NCBI GenBank assembly: GCA_026415675.1
Contig: JAOAGQ010000063.1
Coordinates: 1 to 62,584 of the forward strand
DNA length: 62,584 bases
From: Syntrophorhabdaceae bacterium
Lineage (GTDB): Bacteria; Desulfobacterota; Syntrophorhabdia; Syntrophorhabdales; Syntrophorhabdaceae
Reading direction: 5' to 3'
The notes below the pieces were generated by a model. The model saw only the letters and a list, made by a program, of their open reading frames with translations. It did no database searches and was not told where the DNA came from. The position numbers and the translations under genes are program-made. Shown one piece after another: positions 53,401 to 60,637 of the stretch. Numbering within the stretch: position 1 is the first letter of the stretch; each line of letters begins with the position of its first letter.

Positions 53401-53877
53401 CACGATAAGTTTCTCCATTAAATAAAGGGAGCCAACCTCCCAGTTGTCGCTTAGGGTCATGGGACGCACAAACAAACCGTTTACAGTCCCTGTGTTGACT
53501 GTAATTGATCTTTCAGCCGTATAACTCCATTTCGTGTCATTACAACTTGAATATCCTACAACCCTGTATGTATAATCCTTACCCTTTGTGACCCCTCTAT
53601 CTATAAATTTAATGACTCCGTATCCAGTTGAAGCAATGAGTCTATCTCCCCTGTAAAGCTCTGACTTTACACAATTCCGGACAACGCTTTCTTCTTCCTT
53701 TGTTGACGCCTCGGTGCCAAATACGAGATCAACCTCGGTATGGCTGTTGAAATTGGAAACTAGAAATAGTTGTGTTGCCGTTGTAATGGAGGGGGTGGCG
53801 GCAAGGAGAAAAAGAAAAAGGGTGGGTGTTAAAAGATGGAGGGAAAATAGTTTTTTTAAGGCTTGATATATGACCAT
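47431..53877 (-). CDS. Giant secreted beta-helix protein (2148 residues)
   Basis: Starts with a signal peptide (basic MVIYQALKK, then a hydrophobic core to about residue 35). Residues about 130-650 are rich in Asn and short hydrophobic repeats (for example NNIINGPIEIQ, GNTINCTQGDYDY, SGNLITENGMNGCLWGIDL), the pattern of right-handed parallel beta-helices (PbH1/NosD-like). The centre (about 650-1270) looks like several Ig-like beta domains. About 1290-1640 has propeller-like repeats ending in AVW strands. Near 1950-2030 is one InlB_B-like repeat (GRVSTSRGDCTGNCTL). The end carries two GWNxI repeats (GWNFISLPVQP and GWNLIGWAGK). No membrane anchor or sorting signal is visible. Probably a cell-surface or released adhesin or polysaccharide-acting protein; its function is unknown. 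Confidence 0.82.
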   Translation of the reverse strand: MVIYQALKKLFSLHLLTPTLFLFLLAATPSITTATQLFLVSNFNSHTEVDLVFGTEASTKEEESVVRNCVKSELYRGDRLIASTGYGVIKFIDRGVTKGKDYTYRVVGYSSCNDTKWSYTAERSITVNTGTVNGLFVRPMTLSDNWEVGSLYLMEKLIVEGGTLKGTSELSSTIYIHEGGDLEIRGGTLDNISVVLDNKGVFSADSSTIVKVSLKNYYTSTKDSYVRSFSNNILNGFSFESDKYYLPTLKINNFTNNKGSAGTINLLASSDFVLQNNSLQGAKVSLFPATTNTSITIQNNTFETLRIFNPLSINSPLSIKNNIINGPIEIQYAKNQPFVVTKNRASSVIVSGPLYISENDTRSITLKESPPSYNRIISKNTLTPVSTKNDSMYGIKLGGQGEDALHNYPGDDIFISGNTINCTQGDYDYTWGISLKYGSSGNLITENGMNGCLWGIDLNGYESTVKKNVVKDNAIKNNGSGREGIYLGWDAVENIIESNYVSGYNSGIYMHGGQYHPLRTTADVSGNILMGNTSEENYYALYMYNGARNNKFYNNVFKKKAAGYSYLTNSINTENKCGSTVCPNEFNLPELKEEMNVVGGPYTGGNYWSTYTGTDANKDGIGDTSFSSSGITDRYPLLLPQLRIIPGDMNPKNKPYLKGEPADVLHIKVENNDRNNRDIALEKMTFAFMGNGKITDVTNVYLYKGSSCNDLQGSLLKSGGFSGNTVLFDGMNEIVSKGIPVCYFIRYNLQTPTPCAEYGALTAGSGAKAKIPADGSDVQIGGMASGTLNMGYPEIALYEPLKRSGVVKKPLDTPLPVMIKDVDGEDTPFWKAKYVFSQVPGGATGYTFDNEDIEKLTPFNAQLIATSGLTLGDKIGLYNVSVTPELSGGNYQCPDTTPQEKIYEVFAAGIEVSAQNDGMEGDTFGTYITGIEAKNKFTAIPKLPPGDTRTVKKVTFKMGNTIKEDTAEPYEAEFNMAEAKNGEYITVSAIMSDNSVVEQEYPIKAITLPGWFDGVKTIVKSIESKFEDDKDRYRITFTYPTDFIWSNPIPSWVPVLGAEEEEVNFTSTIGADFYLNENTGFLGQAEFKGEILGKGFTIKGEIEGQFDRSFNLLPGTTGSVYGELNFPLPEKTLASKTIVVYGVPITVAMDVGGNIKVFVNAALVLDEKLKFSKLTFAPGTTIQLDLTASASAAFGVAKLGVKGSPTATLQIKLGYTTAGGLKQEAFGGEITIPITVFGSLFWDSISGDLCEPFVIGPYRFGSMGDAAGTITVTLESRKTPMEAGKRYYPSTAVATDTSGRKIMVYTKDISPSSTSINPEVYGKIYSGGSWGSEMRLTDNTLWEMDTDVTFLKDGKALAVWTSNKLDKNITGNNLHTILKNQDIAYAYYNGTSWSGAGSIINDDFSDGNARVAYDANSNKAMAVWVHNTNREDTMDPKGRQLYYSIFDAGASTPYWSTPAVIPTTDDTAADYMPALASDGEGRFHIVWVKDGDGKIFDLADNTKDNWSATGNINSDSDIYYVVYNVGTGQWGSPLKITPTDNAAELMPSVALFGSEAIIAYIKRQGQEDKLYLTRSSNFQIHETLDSGGYLIEDPKISIYQNKAIIAYRKHSGTEDEIYKVEKDLNQGQSPVIKKVTDSGTLKHAFSGATASDGSLVFTWTSIENLTPPSIGMAEAVDGMISFTGNNTVHLYDIRNDAVDGIMVTIPVKALKRGKFSLRADLYDETGNAFISRSLGQQIEAEQDQEQNLSLIFPGREISASGINGPYTVKNIVILENTGSIVEAARMDSTIKTEAYQGAIFRPQRIILDRTVYTDTQSSMKIRIEDENVSGQTIVAKLYTSAEAGVKTITLTGVDGVFQKDVTLTTTTGGSDTLKVADGTALRVSYTDTKGKEWNAAAVWVIGPKTLTIKFAGTGSGRVSTSRGDCTGNCTLIFSHGQSITVSAISSSDSYLFGWGNTECTQQDTCTLTMDGNKEIEVTFIKIPPGMYRLTLNSGWNFISLPVQPEDSSCNVILKDISNNLRVVWGYDNEFKVWKFYKTDKLTTSTLGRIDGGLGYWVYMNKDAVFTVSGTPQGEWRFPEHKGWNLIGWAGKDNTAVSSFMEPHKGKWDIIWGWENGTWRARHEDPDFPLNIEPLIYFNKGKAYWIKVR

Positions 53878-54114
53878 TGAAGCCTCCTTTGATGGTTAAT
53901 GTGTGAGGCCTTATAGCTAAAATTCCAGGTTAGTTTAAAAAGAGATTATAGTTGTAATATGGCCTATTTTTTTATAAAAATAAATGATTTTTATCACTTT
54001 ATCGTAGATTGCCGACTTAACGCCCGGGCAATAAAGAGAAACTATGTTATAATGGATTGATAGCTATTTTTTAATTTGCATAGCATAACAAAGCAATCTG
54101 GTGTATAAATAACG
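53878..54114. promoter_or_regulatory. Divergent intergenic region with extended -10
   Basis: A 237-base AT-rich gap between the giant protein gene and a methyltransferase gene. TGTTATAAT at 54045-54053 is a perfect extended -10 for the plus strand, about 60 bases before the ATG; no clear -35 precedes it. The giant gene has a ribosome site AAAGGAGG just inside the gap on the minus strand. The stretch from 53930 to 54000 is nearly all A and T, as expected for a promoter upstream element. Confidence 0.45.
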
Positions 54115-54876
54115 ATGGTCGAAAAGAGCCGATATCCCATAGAGGGGGAGGATCAGATCTTTCCGAAGGCCCGTCACGAGATACACAGGGTGCTTGTTGA
54201 ATTTTTTTCAAAACAACCCCCGGGTAAGGTCTTTGATGCCCCTGGGGGTTACGGTCATCTATCGAAAAGATTAAAAGAGATGGGCTATACCGTAATATGT
54301 GGGGAGATTGAACCGGAGATCGTAAAGGCCCATGGTATAGAATGTATATACACGGATCTTAATGAGAAGATAGATGCGCCGGATGCCTCTTTTGATTATA
54401 TATGCTGTGTTGATGGACTTGAACATATGTGCAATCCATATAGGGCCGTTCAAGAATTCGGGAGGGTTCTAAAGCCCGGAGGCATAGGGGTATTCACCCT
54501 TCCCAATTACTCGAACATCGAAAAAAGGCTCCGGTACTTTCTAAAGGGGTATCTTACCAAACCAAAAACCCTGAAAGACTATAAACAAGAGGGATGTAAA
54601 CTGTTCAATTTCCACAATTCCCCTTTAACGATCACAATCCTGAATTTTATGTTTGAGATAAATGGGCTTAAGATAGAGGCAATCTTAAGGGATAAGAGAA
54701 AAAAGAGGCAGTATTTTTTTCTCCCTGTTGTATTTATTCTAAAGTTATGCGCTTGGCTTTCGTCGAAGAAGAGGAAAGAAAAGGATGGATACCATCTAAC
54801 CTTAAAGAATGAGGTAGTTCTCGGTGGTAACACCTTGATATGTATAACAAGAAAAGATGGGGGATTACAGGGTTAG
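54115..54876 (+). CDS. Class I SAM-dependent methyltransferase
   Basis: A 253-residue Methyltransf_11-type enzyme. Motif I is VFDAPGGYGHLSKRLKEMGY, motif II ends in CGEIEPE, the motif III region is DASFDYICCVDGLEHMCNP and then FGRVLKPGGIGVFTLPNY. The C-terminal 110 residues contain a hydrophobic stretch (FFLPVVFILKLCAWL) that could touch the membrane. Glycan, quinone or small-molecule substrates are all possible; nothing nearby decides it. No Shine-Dalgarno site is obvious before the ATG. Confidence 0.82.
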   Translation: MVEKSRYPIEGEDQIFPKARHEIHRVLVEFFSKQPPGKVFDAPGGYGHLSKRLKEMGYTVICGEIEPEIVKAHGIECIYTDLNEKIDAPDASFDYICCVDGLEHMCNPYRAVQEFGRVLKPGGIGVFTLPNYSNIEKRLRYFLKGYLTKPKTLKDYKQEGCKLFNFHNSPLTITILNFMFEINGLKIEAILRDKRKKRQYFFLPVVFILKLCAWLSSKKRKEKDGYHLTLKNEVVLGGNTLICITRKDGGLQG

Positions 54877-54894
54877 ATGTGATATAGACATCTA
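54874..54894. terminator. Weak hairpin after the methyltransferase gene
   Basis: TAGATGT, starting with the stop codon, pairs exactly with ACATCTA across the loop GATATAG. The stem is AT-rich and has no T-run, so it is at best a weak terminator. Confidence 0.3.
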
Positions 54895-54948
54895 TTCCAA
54901 AGCATCTGAGGTCAAAACCAGCACGGAAGATAAGACATCGAACAGGGT

Positions 54949-54978
54949 TTAGCATAGATATGGAAATTATGTTATATT
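54949..54978 (+). promoter_or_regulatory. Putative promoter for the trmD-larC gene run
   Basis: TTAGCA at 54949-54954, an 18-base spacer ending in TGT (extended -10), and TATATT at 54973-54978. The trmD ATG lies 29 bases further, behind AAGGAA. Confidence 0.5.
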
Positions 54979-55006
54979 ATGCCCTTAAGAAAAGGAACGG
55001 AAAATC

Positions 55007-55744
55007 ATGGAGATAGGGATACTGACAATCTTTCCCGGTATATTCGATTCCCCTCTCGGTGAAAGCATAATAAAGAGGGCAAGGCAGAAAGGGCTTGTCG
55101 ATTTTACCATAATAAACATAAGGGATTTCGCGAAAGATATACATAAAACATGCGATGATGCCCCTTACGGTGGCGGGCCTGGAATGGTGATGAAGATCGA
55201 ACCGATATATAACGCCATGGAGTATTTAGAAAAAGAGAAGGGAAGAAGACCGAAATATATACTTCTTACACCGCAGGGGAGGATATTAAATGATGAGATG
55301 GCCGCAAGACTTGCCAGGCAGAGCTTTATATGCCTTATCTGCGGTAGATATGAAGGGATAGACGAGAGGATACTCCATTTTGTGGATGAAGAGGTGTCGA
55401 TCGGTGACTATGTTCTATCAGGGGGGGAGTTCCCGGCCCTTGTCCTTATCGATGCGATCCTTCGCCATATCCCCGGGGTTCTTGGAAATAGTGAATCGAT
55501 AAAAGAGGAGAGTTTAAACGAGAATCTCCTTGAATACCCCCAGTATACAAGACCACAGGTATTTATGGGTATGGAGGTGCCTGCCCCTCTTCTCTCGGGA
55601 AATCATGAGGAGATAAGGAAGTGGAGGCGGAAGGAGGCGATAAGAAAAACGATTCTAAAAAGACCGGATCTCATGGGTCAGTTTAAACCCACAGAAGAGG
55701 ACCTAATATTAATAAGGGAAATAATGGAGGAGATTCTTGAGTAA
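55007..55744 (+). CDS. trmD: tRNA (guanine-N1-)-methyltransferase TrmD
   Basis: A 245-residue SPOUT methyltransferase that makes m1G37 in tRNAs and protects reading frame. The knot region is complete: LICGRYEGIDERILHF followed by EEVSIGDYVLSGGE, with the catalytic Asp further on, and PYGGGPGMVMK. Normally preceded by rpsP and rimM; these are missing here, and trmD leads the transcript. Confidence 0.97.
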   Translation: MEIGILTIFPGIFDSPLGESIIKRARQKGLVDFTIINIRDFAKDIHKTCDDAPYGGGPGMVMKIEPIYNAMEYLEKEKGRRPKYILLTPQGRILNDEMAARLARQSFICLICGRYEGIDERILHFVDEEVSIGDYVLSGGEFPALVLIDAILRHIPGVLGNSESIKEESLNENLLEYPQYTRPQVFMGMEVPAPLLSGNHEEIRKWRRKEAIRKTILKRPDLMGQFKPTEEDLILIREIMEEILE

Positions 55745-56309
55745 GGTATATGTGGCAGTTATTCACTACCCCGCCTATGATAAAAACAGAAAGATCATTG
55801 CGACAAGCGTTACAAATATAGAACTCCACGATATCGCAAGAAGTTGCATGACATTTGATATCGATTTATGCTATATTGTTACGCCTCTCTCCAAACAGAG
55901 AGAGATAATGGAAAGGCTTATAGAACACTGGAACAGGGGTTACGGCTCTGTTTATAACCCGTTAAGGGGTATTGCGTTAGATAAGATAAAAATCATAGGG
56001 TCATTTGACGAGGTCATCTCAGAGGTTAAAAGGAACGGTGAACCTGTAATTATCGGGACATCATCGATAGAAAGAAGGGAAAAGGCCATAGGTTATAAGA
56101 CCTTAAGGAATTGGATAGAGAGAGAGGAGAGACCCTTTCTTATACTTTTCGGTACAGGATGGGGTTTAACGGATGAGACGGTAAAGATGTGTGATAAGGT
56201 ACTGATACCAATAAAAGGGAGAGGCAGCTATAACCACCTATCTTTAAGGGTTGCCTTTGGTATCGTTCTTGATAGAATATTTGGTGAAAGAGGAGGCAAA
56301 GATGAATGA
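55737..56309 (+). CDS. SPOUT-type RNA methyltransferase (PF09936-like)
   Basis: A 190-residue protein of the family often annotated as RNA methyltransferase and found directly behind trmD. It begins [20 protein letters not shown] and ends with [12 protein letters not shown] and [19 protein letters not shown], the SAM-binding knot with its Asn-His-Leu-Ser motif. The start is a TTG overlapping the trmD stop by eight bases; the end overlaps rplS by eight bases. The RNA target is not established. Confidence 0.85.
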   Translation: MSKVYVAVIHYPAYDKNRKIIATSVTNIELHDIARSCMTFDIDLCYIVTPLSKQREIMERLIEHWNRGYGSVYNPLRGIALDKIKIIGSFDEVISEVKRNGEPVIIGTSSIERREKAIGYKTLRNWIEREERPFLILFGTGWGLTDETVKMCDKVLIPIKGRGSYNHLSLRVAFGIVLDRIFGERGGKDE

Positions 56310-56652
56310 AATGATCGATTTACTGGAAAAAGAGCACATGCGGCTTGATCTACCGGAGATAAATGTTGGAGACAACGTTAAAGTATACACGAAAATTTTC
56401 GAGGGTGATAAGGAGAGAATCCAGGTATTTGAAGGCGTTGTCATAAGGAGAAGGGGGGGCAATACAAGGGCCTCTTTTACGGTAAGGAAGGTCTCTTTTG
56501 GTGTAGGGGTGGAGAAGACCTTTCCCATACACTCCCCTCTCATAGATACGATAGAGGTCACCGGTAAAAACAGGGTGAGAAGGTCGAAGCTCTATTTCTT
56601 GAGAAATTTAAAGGGTAAGGCGGCTAAACTTAAAGAGAAAAGGGATAGATGA
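56302..56652 (+). CDS. rplS: 50S ribosomal protein L19
   Basis: A 116-residue L19, which sits at the 30S-50S interface. It has [51 protein letters not shown] and the basic tail [15 protein letters not shown] chose the ATG at 56302 behind AGGAGG rather than an in-frame codon 51 bases upstream. Overlaps at both ends show tight translational coupling. Confidence 0.97.
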   Translation: MNEMIDLLEKEHMRLDLPEINVGDNVKVYTKIFEGDKERIQVFEGVVIRRRGGNTRASFTVRKVSFGVGVEKTFPIHSPLIDTIEVTGKNRVRRSKLYFLRNLKGKAAKLKEKRDR

Positions 56653-57230
56653 CCTGTACCTTCAAAGGGTTTGTCGGGGGGATAGATGAGGCAGGAAGGG
56701 GGCCCATTGCAGGCCCCGTAGTTGCCTCCTGTGTTATCTGGCAGGAGATACCTGGAGAGAAAAACGGTATAAACGATTCAAAGCTTCTCACAGAGAGAAA
56801 AAGGGTCGAGCTCTTCGAATGGATCCATGAAAATGCGTATAGAGTTGGAATAGGTATATCAACCCAGGGGGAGATAGAGAGGTTGAACATCCTTCATGCG
56901 AGTCTTTTGTCCATGGAGAGGGCCCTCATGGATACCGGGATAGAACCGGATCTCCTCCTGATCGATGGAAATTATCGTATCCTTTCTCATCCAGAGAGTA
57001 AACCTGTAGTAAAGGGGGATAGGCGCTGTTTTTTCATAGCCTGCGCATCGATCATTGCAAAGGTTACAAGGGACAGGATCATGGATGAACTCCACGACCT
57101 TTATCCCCAGTATAACTTTAAAAAGAATAAAGGTTACCCGACTTCAGAGCATCTAAAGGCGATTAAGAGATACGGACCTTCTCCGGTCCATAGAAGGACA
57201 TTTAAGGGGGTTAAAGAATATTTTGTCTAA
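56649..57230 (+). CDS. rnhB: Ribonuclease HII
   Basis: A 193-residue RNase HII that cuts RNA in RNA-DNA hybrids and at misincorporated ribonucleotides. Active-site elements are [18 protein letters not shown] (Asp, Glu), LLIDGNYRI (Asp) and the later Asp in [12 protein letters not shown]. The tail [11 protein letters not shown] is typical. It overlaps the rplS stop as ATGA. Confidence 0.97.
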   Translation: MTCTFKGFVGGIDEAGRGPIAGPVVASCVIWQEIPGEKNGINDSKLLTERKRVELFEWIHENAYRVGIGISTQGEIERLNILHASLLSMERALMDTGIEPDLLLIDGNYRILSHPESKPVVKGDRRCFFIACASIIAKVTRDRIMDELHDLYPQYNFKKNKGYPTSEHLKAIKRYGPSPVHRRTFKGVKEYFV

Positions 57231-57573
57231 CAAAAGGCTGGAAGGCTCAAAAGGTGAGGAATCTGCCCTTTGGGCACTAAAAGAGAATGGGTACAGAATC
57301 ATAGAAAAGAACTATCGGAGTCCCTTCGGGGAACTCGACATCATAGCCGAAGAAGACGGATACCTTGTCTTTGTTGAGGTGAAGAAGAGAAACTCCTCTT
57401 TTTACGGAAGTCCCTTTGAGGCGGTCAACAGAATCAAACAGAGGAGGATCATAAAGACCGCCATGTTTTATATGAAACATAACAACTGCTTTGACAGAAA
57501 AATAAGATTCGATGTTGTGGGCATTGAAAAGGAAAAGGTAAGTATCGTTAAACATGCCTTTACGCTGGAATGA
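57223..57573 (+). CDS. yraN: YraN/UPF0102 family nuclease-fold protein
   Basis: A 116-residue restriction-endonuclease-like (PD-(D/E)XK-like) protein. Characteristic residues: KGEESALWALKENGY, then ILEKNYRSPFGELDII-type region seen here as NYRSPFGELDIIAEEDG, then VFVEVKKR. It is usually found after rnhB, as here, and starts at a TTG overlapping the rnhB end by eight bases. Its cellular function is not settled; DNA processing is assumed. Confidence 0.9.
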   Translation: MSNKRLEGSKGEESALWALKENGYRIIEKNYRSPFGELDIIAEEDGYLVFVEVKKRNSSFYGSPFEAVNRIKQRRIIKTAMFYMKHNNCFDRKIRFDVVGIEKEKVSIVKHAFTLE

Positions 57574-57576
57574 ACG

Positions 57577-58320
57577 ATGATTGAAGAGAGATTGATAAGG
57601 CTACTGAAGGGTGTAAGGAATGGGGAGATAGAGGTAGAGGGGGCCATAGAGGCGCTAAAAGACCTCCCCTATCAGGATTTGGAGCATACAAAGGTTGACC
57701 ATCACCGTATTGTCCGAAGAGGTATGGAGGAGGTGGTCTTCGGTGAGGGGAAGAGTGCTCGGGAGATTCTCGATATTATAGGGGCAATGAGAGAGAAGGG
57801 GCAGAATGTGCTTGTAACGAGGATTGGAAAACTCAAAAGTAGAACGATCCAGAGAGAATACCCCGAAGGGGTATACAACGAACGGGGACGATGTTTCTAT
57901 ATAAAGAACGATGATACGATAAGGGGCAAGGGCGTTGTTCTTATTGTATCCGCAGGCACAAGTGACGCAAGGGTAGCGGAAGAGGCCTATGTAACGTCTC
58001 TCTTCTTCGGTAACAAAACGGAGAGGCTATACGATGTTGGCGTTGCAGGTATACACAGGCTCTTTCAGAACATGGAAACCTTAAAAAAAGCAAGGGTAAT
58101 CATAGTCACAGCAGGTATGGAGGGGGCTTTACCGTCGGTTGTGGCAGGTATAGTAAATGTCCCTGTGATAGGGGTACCTACAAGTGTTGGCTATGGTGCA
58201 AACTTCGGTGGTCTCTCCGCCCTTCTTGCCATGCTAAACTCATGCTCCACCATATCTGTATTCAATATCGACAACGGCTTTGGTGCAGCCTACTTTGCTA
58301 CATTGATAAACCGTTTATGA
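57577..58320 (+). CDS. larB: LarB, nickel-pincer cofactor biosynthesis
   Basis: A 247-residue LarB. LarB carboxylates and hydrolyses nicotinic acid adenine dinucleotide in the first step of nickel-pincer nucleotide synthesis for lactate racemase-type enzymes. The C-terminal half is the PurE-like domain: VLIVSAGTSDARVAEEA, VTAGMEGALPSVVAG, VPVIGVPTSVGYGA and GLSALLAMLNSC. The N-terminal part contains VDHHRIVRRGMEEVVFGEGK. It is 3 bases after yraN and overlaps larC. Confidence 0.94.
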   Translation: MIEERLIRLLKGVRNGEIEVEGAIEALKDLPYQDLEHTKVDHHRIVRRGMEEVVFGEGKSAREILDIIGAMREKGQNVLVTRIGKLKSRTIQREYPEGVYNERGRCFYIKNDDTIRGKGVVLIVSAGTSDARVAEEAYVTSLFFGNKTERLYDVGVAGIHRLFQNMETLKKARVIIVTAGMEGALPSVVAGIVNVPVIGVPTSVGYGANFGGLSALLAMLNSCSTISVFNIDNGFGAAYFATLINRL

Positions 58321-59498
58321 GGATAGTTTACATAGACCCCATATTTGGTATAAGCGGTGATATGACGATAAGTGCCTTCCTGGATGCCGGTTTACCCTTT
58401 GATGGACTCATGGAATTATTGAAGAAGTTTCCCCTTCAGATTCCGGATGTCATACCTGAGCGTTTGGAGTCCGGGGTAGTAAAGGGTATCCATTTAAAAA
58501 TCGGCCATTCCCATACCCATCTCACGATAAACGAGATGTTCAAATTGATCGAAGAGGTCCAATGCAGGGATTCTATAAAGGAACATGTGCGACAGATGCT
58601 CGAGTCGATAATCGGTGCCGAAGGGAAGGTTCACAATCTCTCGAAAGACGAACTCCATCTCCATGAACTATCGAATATAGATACCCTGATCGACCTTTTT
58701 GGTGTTGCCTACGGGATGGACTATTTCGAAGTGGAAAGGGTTTATGCAGGGCCAATACCTCACGGGAGAGGTACGATAAAGACATCCCATGGGATGATCC
58801 CTAACCCACCCCCTGTTACCCTTGAAATGCTATCGGGGTTTAATACTTATTTTTTAGATGTCCCCCTTGAACTTACAACCCCAACGGGTGCTGCCATCGT
58901 GTCCCATTATGTTAAAGATAAGAACACCATGCCCCCTCCCTTCAAAATCGAAAAGATTGGATATGGAGTGGGAACATATAAAACAGAGAGGCCCGATGTA
59001 TTGAGACTTTTTTTTGGCCGTATCGATAGGGTCTCTTCCGATGAAGAGGTGTATATCCTCGAGGCGGATATGGACGATATGGAGACAGAGTATCTCGGGG
59101 CGGTCGCAGACAGGATCAGAGGTCAAGGGGCCCTCGATGTGCTATATTTCCCCGTTTATATGAAAAAGGGTAGACCTGGGATACGTCTATCCGTCATCGT
59201 AAAGGAAGAAAAAATGGAGGAGATAAAAAACCTTATGCTCCATGAAACAACGACTTTCGGCATAAGGATAAGAAGGGAACATAGGACTGCCTTACAGAGG
59301 GAAGTAAGAACGATAAGTACGAGCTTAGGTGATATAAGGGTTAAAGTCGGTTTTGATAATGAGGGCAAGCCGATCAAGACCCATATTGAATACGAGGATG
59401 TAAAAAGTATATCGGAAAAGAAGGGCCTTCCATACCGTAATGTACTTGAGGCCCTTTATTTAGAGATTGGCAAAAGGGATATTAACCTGGGAACTTAA
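58317..59498 (+). CDS. larC: LarC nickel insertion protein
   Basis: A 393-residue LarC (CTP-dependent nickel cyclometallase) which inserts nickel into the pincer cofactor. It starts at an ATG overlapping the larB stop: YIDPIFGISGDMTISAFLDAG, then HSHTHLT as a candidate metal-binding stretch, then LHELSNIDTLIDLFG and the C-terminal domain with YILEADMDDMETEYL. In some lactobacilli LarC is made by frameshift from two open frames; here it is one continuous frame. LarE and LarA are not in the window. Its 3' end overlaps the convergent gene by 17 bases. Confidence 0.93.
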   Translation: MRIVYIDPIFGISGDMTISAFLDAGLPFDGLMELLKKFPLQIPDVIPERLESGVVKGIHLKIGHSHTHLTINEMFKLIEEVQCRDSIKEHVRQMLESIIGAEGKVHNLSKDELHLHELSNIDTLIDLFGVAYGMDYFEVERVYAGPIPHGRGTIKTSHGMIPNPPPVTLEMLSGFNTYFLDVPLELTTPTGAAIVSHYVKDKNTMPPPFKIEKIGYGVGTYKTERPDVLRLFFGRIDRVSSDEEVYILEADMDDMETEYLGAVADRIRGQGALDVLYFPVYMKKGRPGIRLSVIVKEEKMEEIKNLMLHETTTFGIRIRREHRTALQREVRTISTSLGDIRVKVGFDNEGKPIKTHIEYEDVKSISEKKGLPYRNVLEALYLEIGKRDINLGT

Positions 59499-60153
59499 GG
59501 GCTTCTTTGGGGCATGTAGCAACACATAACCCGCATTTGAGACAATCCCCTTTGAACTTCATCTCTTTTTCATGCTTCATCTCAAAGGGAGTAAGTTGCA
59601 TAGGGCATGTTTTGTAGCAGAGTTTACACTCTATACATTTTTCAGGCTCAATCGTCAGTTTATATCTGTTTTTCCCCACCCAGTTAGAGAGGGTACCTAT
59701 GGGACATATATAACACCACGAGCGTTGATGGAGCAAAATCCCGAGAATAATCCCTACCGTTGTGGTTATGGTCAAAAGTATAACAAAAAATCTCCCTATA
59801 CCGTAGAAGTCAGGCCATAGCCTTATGATCTGATAGGTGAGCATGCCTATGAGGAATAGGAGGACCCCTACCCTTACAGGGGTCTTTTTAAGAAAATCGG
59901 GTATCCTCTTTTCCGGACTTATAATCTTCATGTAAGAGTCGGCAAATGAACCTCTCGGACAATACCAGTTACACCATTTCCTCCCCTTTATGCTTGCCAT
60001 CCCAATGCCAGCAACCATGCACAGGGGAATGAAATAGCCGATCAGGGAAAAATACCAGCCTCCTATCAAAAGGACTATAAACACTGTACCCATGATAAAC
60101 TGCTTTATTCTTCTCTCCCTTTTTTTCCTTTTCAACTCCTCTTTTCTCTCCAT
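59482..60153 (-). CDS. NapH-like membrane ferredoxin
   Basis: A 223-residue membrane protein with about four membrane segments and cytoplasmic cluster motifs. Two Cys pairs typical of NapH/NosR-type polyferredoxins are WCNWYCPRGSF and CYICPIGTLSNWVGK, followed by two complete [4Fe-4S] motifs: CIECKLCYKTCPMQL and CLKCGLCVATCPKEAL. It should pass electrons between quinol and a soluble or periplasmic partner. It lies 61 bases downstream of the ArsR gene, likely in the same transcript and under its control. Confidence 0.85.
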   Translation of the reverse strand: MERKEELKRKKRERRIKQFIMGTVFIVLLIGGWYFSLIGYFIPLCMVAGIGMASIKGRKWCNWYCPRGSFADSYMKIISPEKRIPDFLKKTPVRVGVLLFLIGMLTYQIIRLWPDFYGIGRFFVILLTITTTVGIILGILLHQRSWCYICPIGTLSNWVGKNRYKLTIEPEKCIECKLCYKTCPMQLTPFEMKHEKEMKFKGDCLKCGLCVATCPKEALKFPG

Positions 60154-60177
60154 TGAAAACCTCCTATGCTATTATTA

Positions 60178-60193
60178 AAATATTTCGATATTT
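60178..60193. promoter_or_regulatory. Dyad in front of the NapH-like gene, possible operator
   Basis: AAATAT-TTCG-ATATTT, a perfect six-base inverted repeat 25 bases upstream of the NapH-like start, within the short gap to arsR. The sequence TATTTAGAAA next to it recurs inverted as TTTCTAAATA in the arsR leader (60592-60601). It could be an ArsR-family binding site. Confidence 0.4.
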
Positions 60194-60214
60194 AGAAACA
60201 AAGGTGTAAAAAAA

Positions 60215-60574
60215 TTATATTTCAAGGTCCTCTTCCTTTTCACCTCTTATCATTTTTGATAGGGTCTCCTTTGTCTTTAAGGATTCAACGAGTACCTCCC
60301 GCATTATCGCGCATGCCTCTGATATCTTTGGATTTGCTATCCTGTAAAAAACGGAAGTCCCCTCTCTCCGGTATGATACGATTCCGTGCTGCTTCAAGAT
60401 CGATAGGTGCTGGGATACATTTGCCTTCGGTAATTCTGTGATCCTTATAATCTCACTTACCGACATCTCCCCATCTTTTAGCAGGTTCAATATCTGAAGC
60501 CTTTTCGGGTTTGCCATAGCAAGACAGACATTTGCCTGAAGCTCATATAGGTTTTTATCTTTTTCGTTGTTCAT
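60215..60574 (-). CDS. ArsR/SmtB-family transcriptional regulator
   Basis: A 119-residue winged-helix repressor. The recognition helix region reads MSVSEIIRITELPKANVSQHLSILKQHGIV and the wing SYRREGTSVFYRI. Dimerisation helices flank this. It has only two cysteines, Cys17 and Cys88, in the first and last helices, about the spacing used by thiol- or sulfide-sensing ArsR proteins, but not at identical positions to SqrR/BigR; no classic metal motif is present. It sits directly upstream of the NapH-like ferredoxin gene. Confidence 0.9.
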   Translation of the reverse strand: MNNEKDKNLYELQANVCLAMANPKRLQILNLLKDGEMSVSEIIRITELPKANVSQHLSILKQHGIVSYRREGTSVFYRIANPKISEACAIMREVLVESLKTKETLSKMIRGEKEEDLEI

Positions 60575-60608
60575 ATTTCAATCTTTCTTAGTTTCTAAAT
60601 ACATAAAC

Positions 60609-60637
60609 ATTATAACAATAAAATAATCGTTCGTCAA
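60609..60637 (-). promoter_or_regulatory. arsR promoter with dyad in the leader
   Basis: Minus strand: TTGACG (60637-60632), a 17-base spacer and a perfect TATAAT (60614-60609). The small dyad TTAG-TTT-CTAA at 60588-60598 lies near the expected transcript start and could be the operator for autoregulation. The -35 abuts the transposase remnant. Confidence 0.7.
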
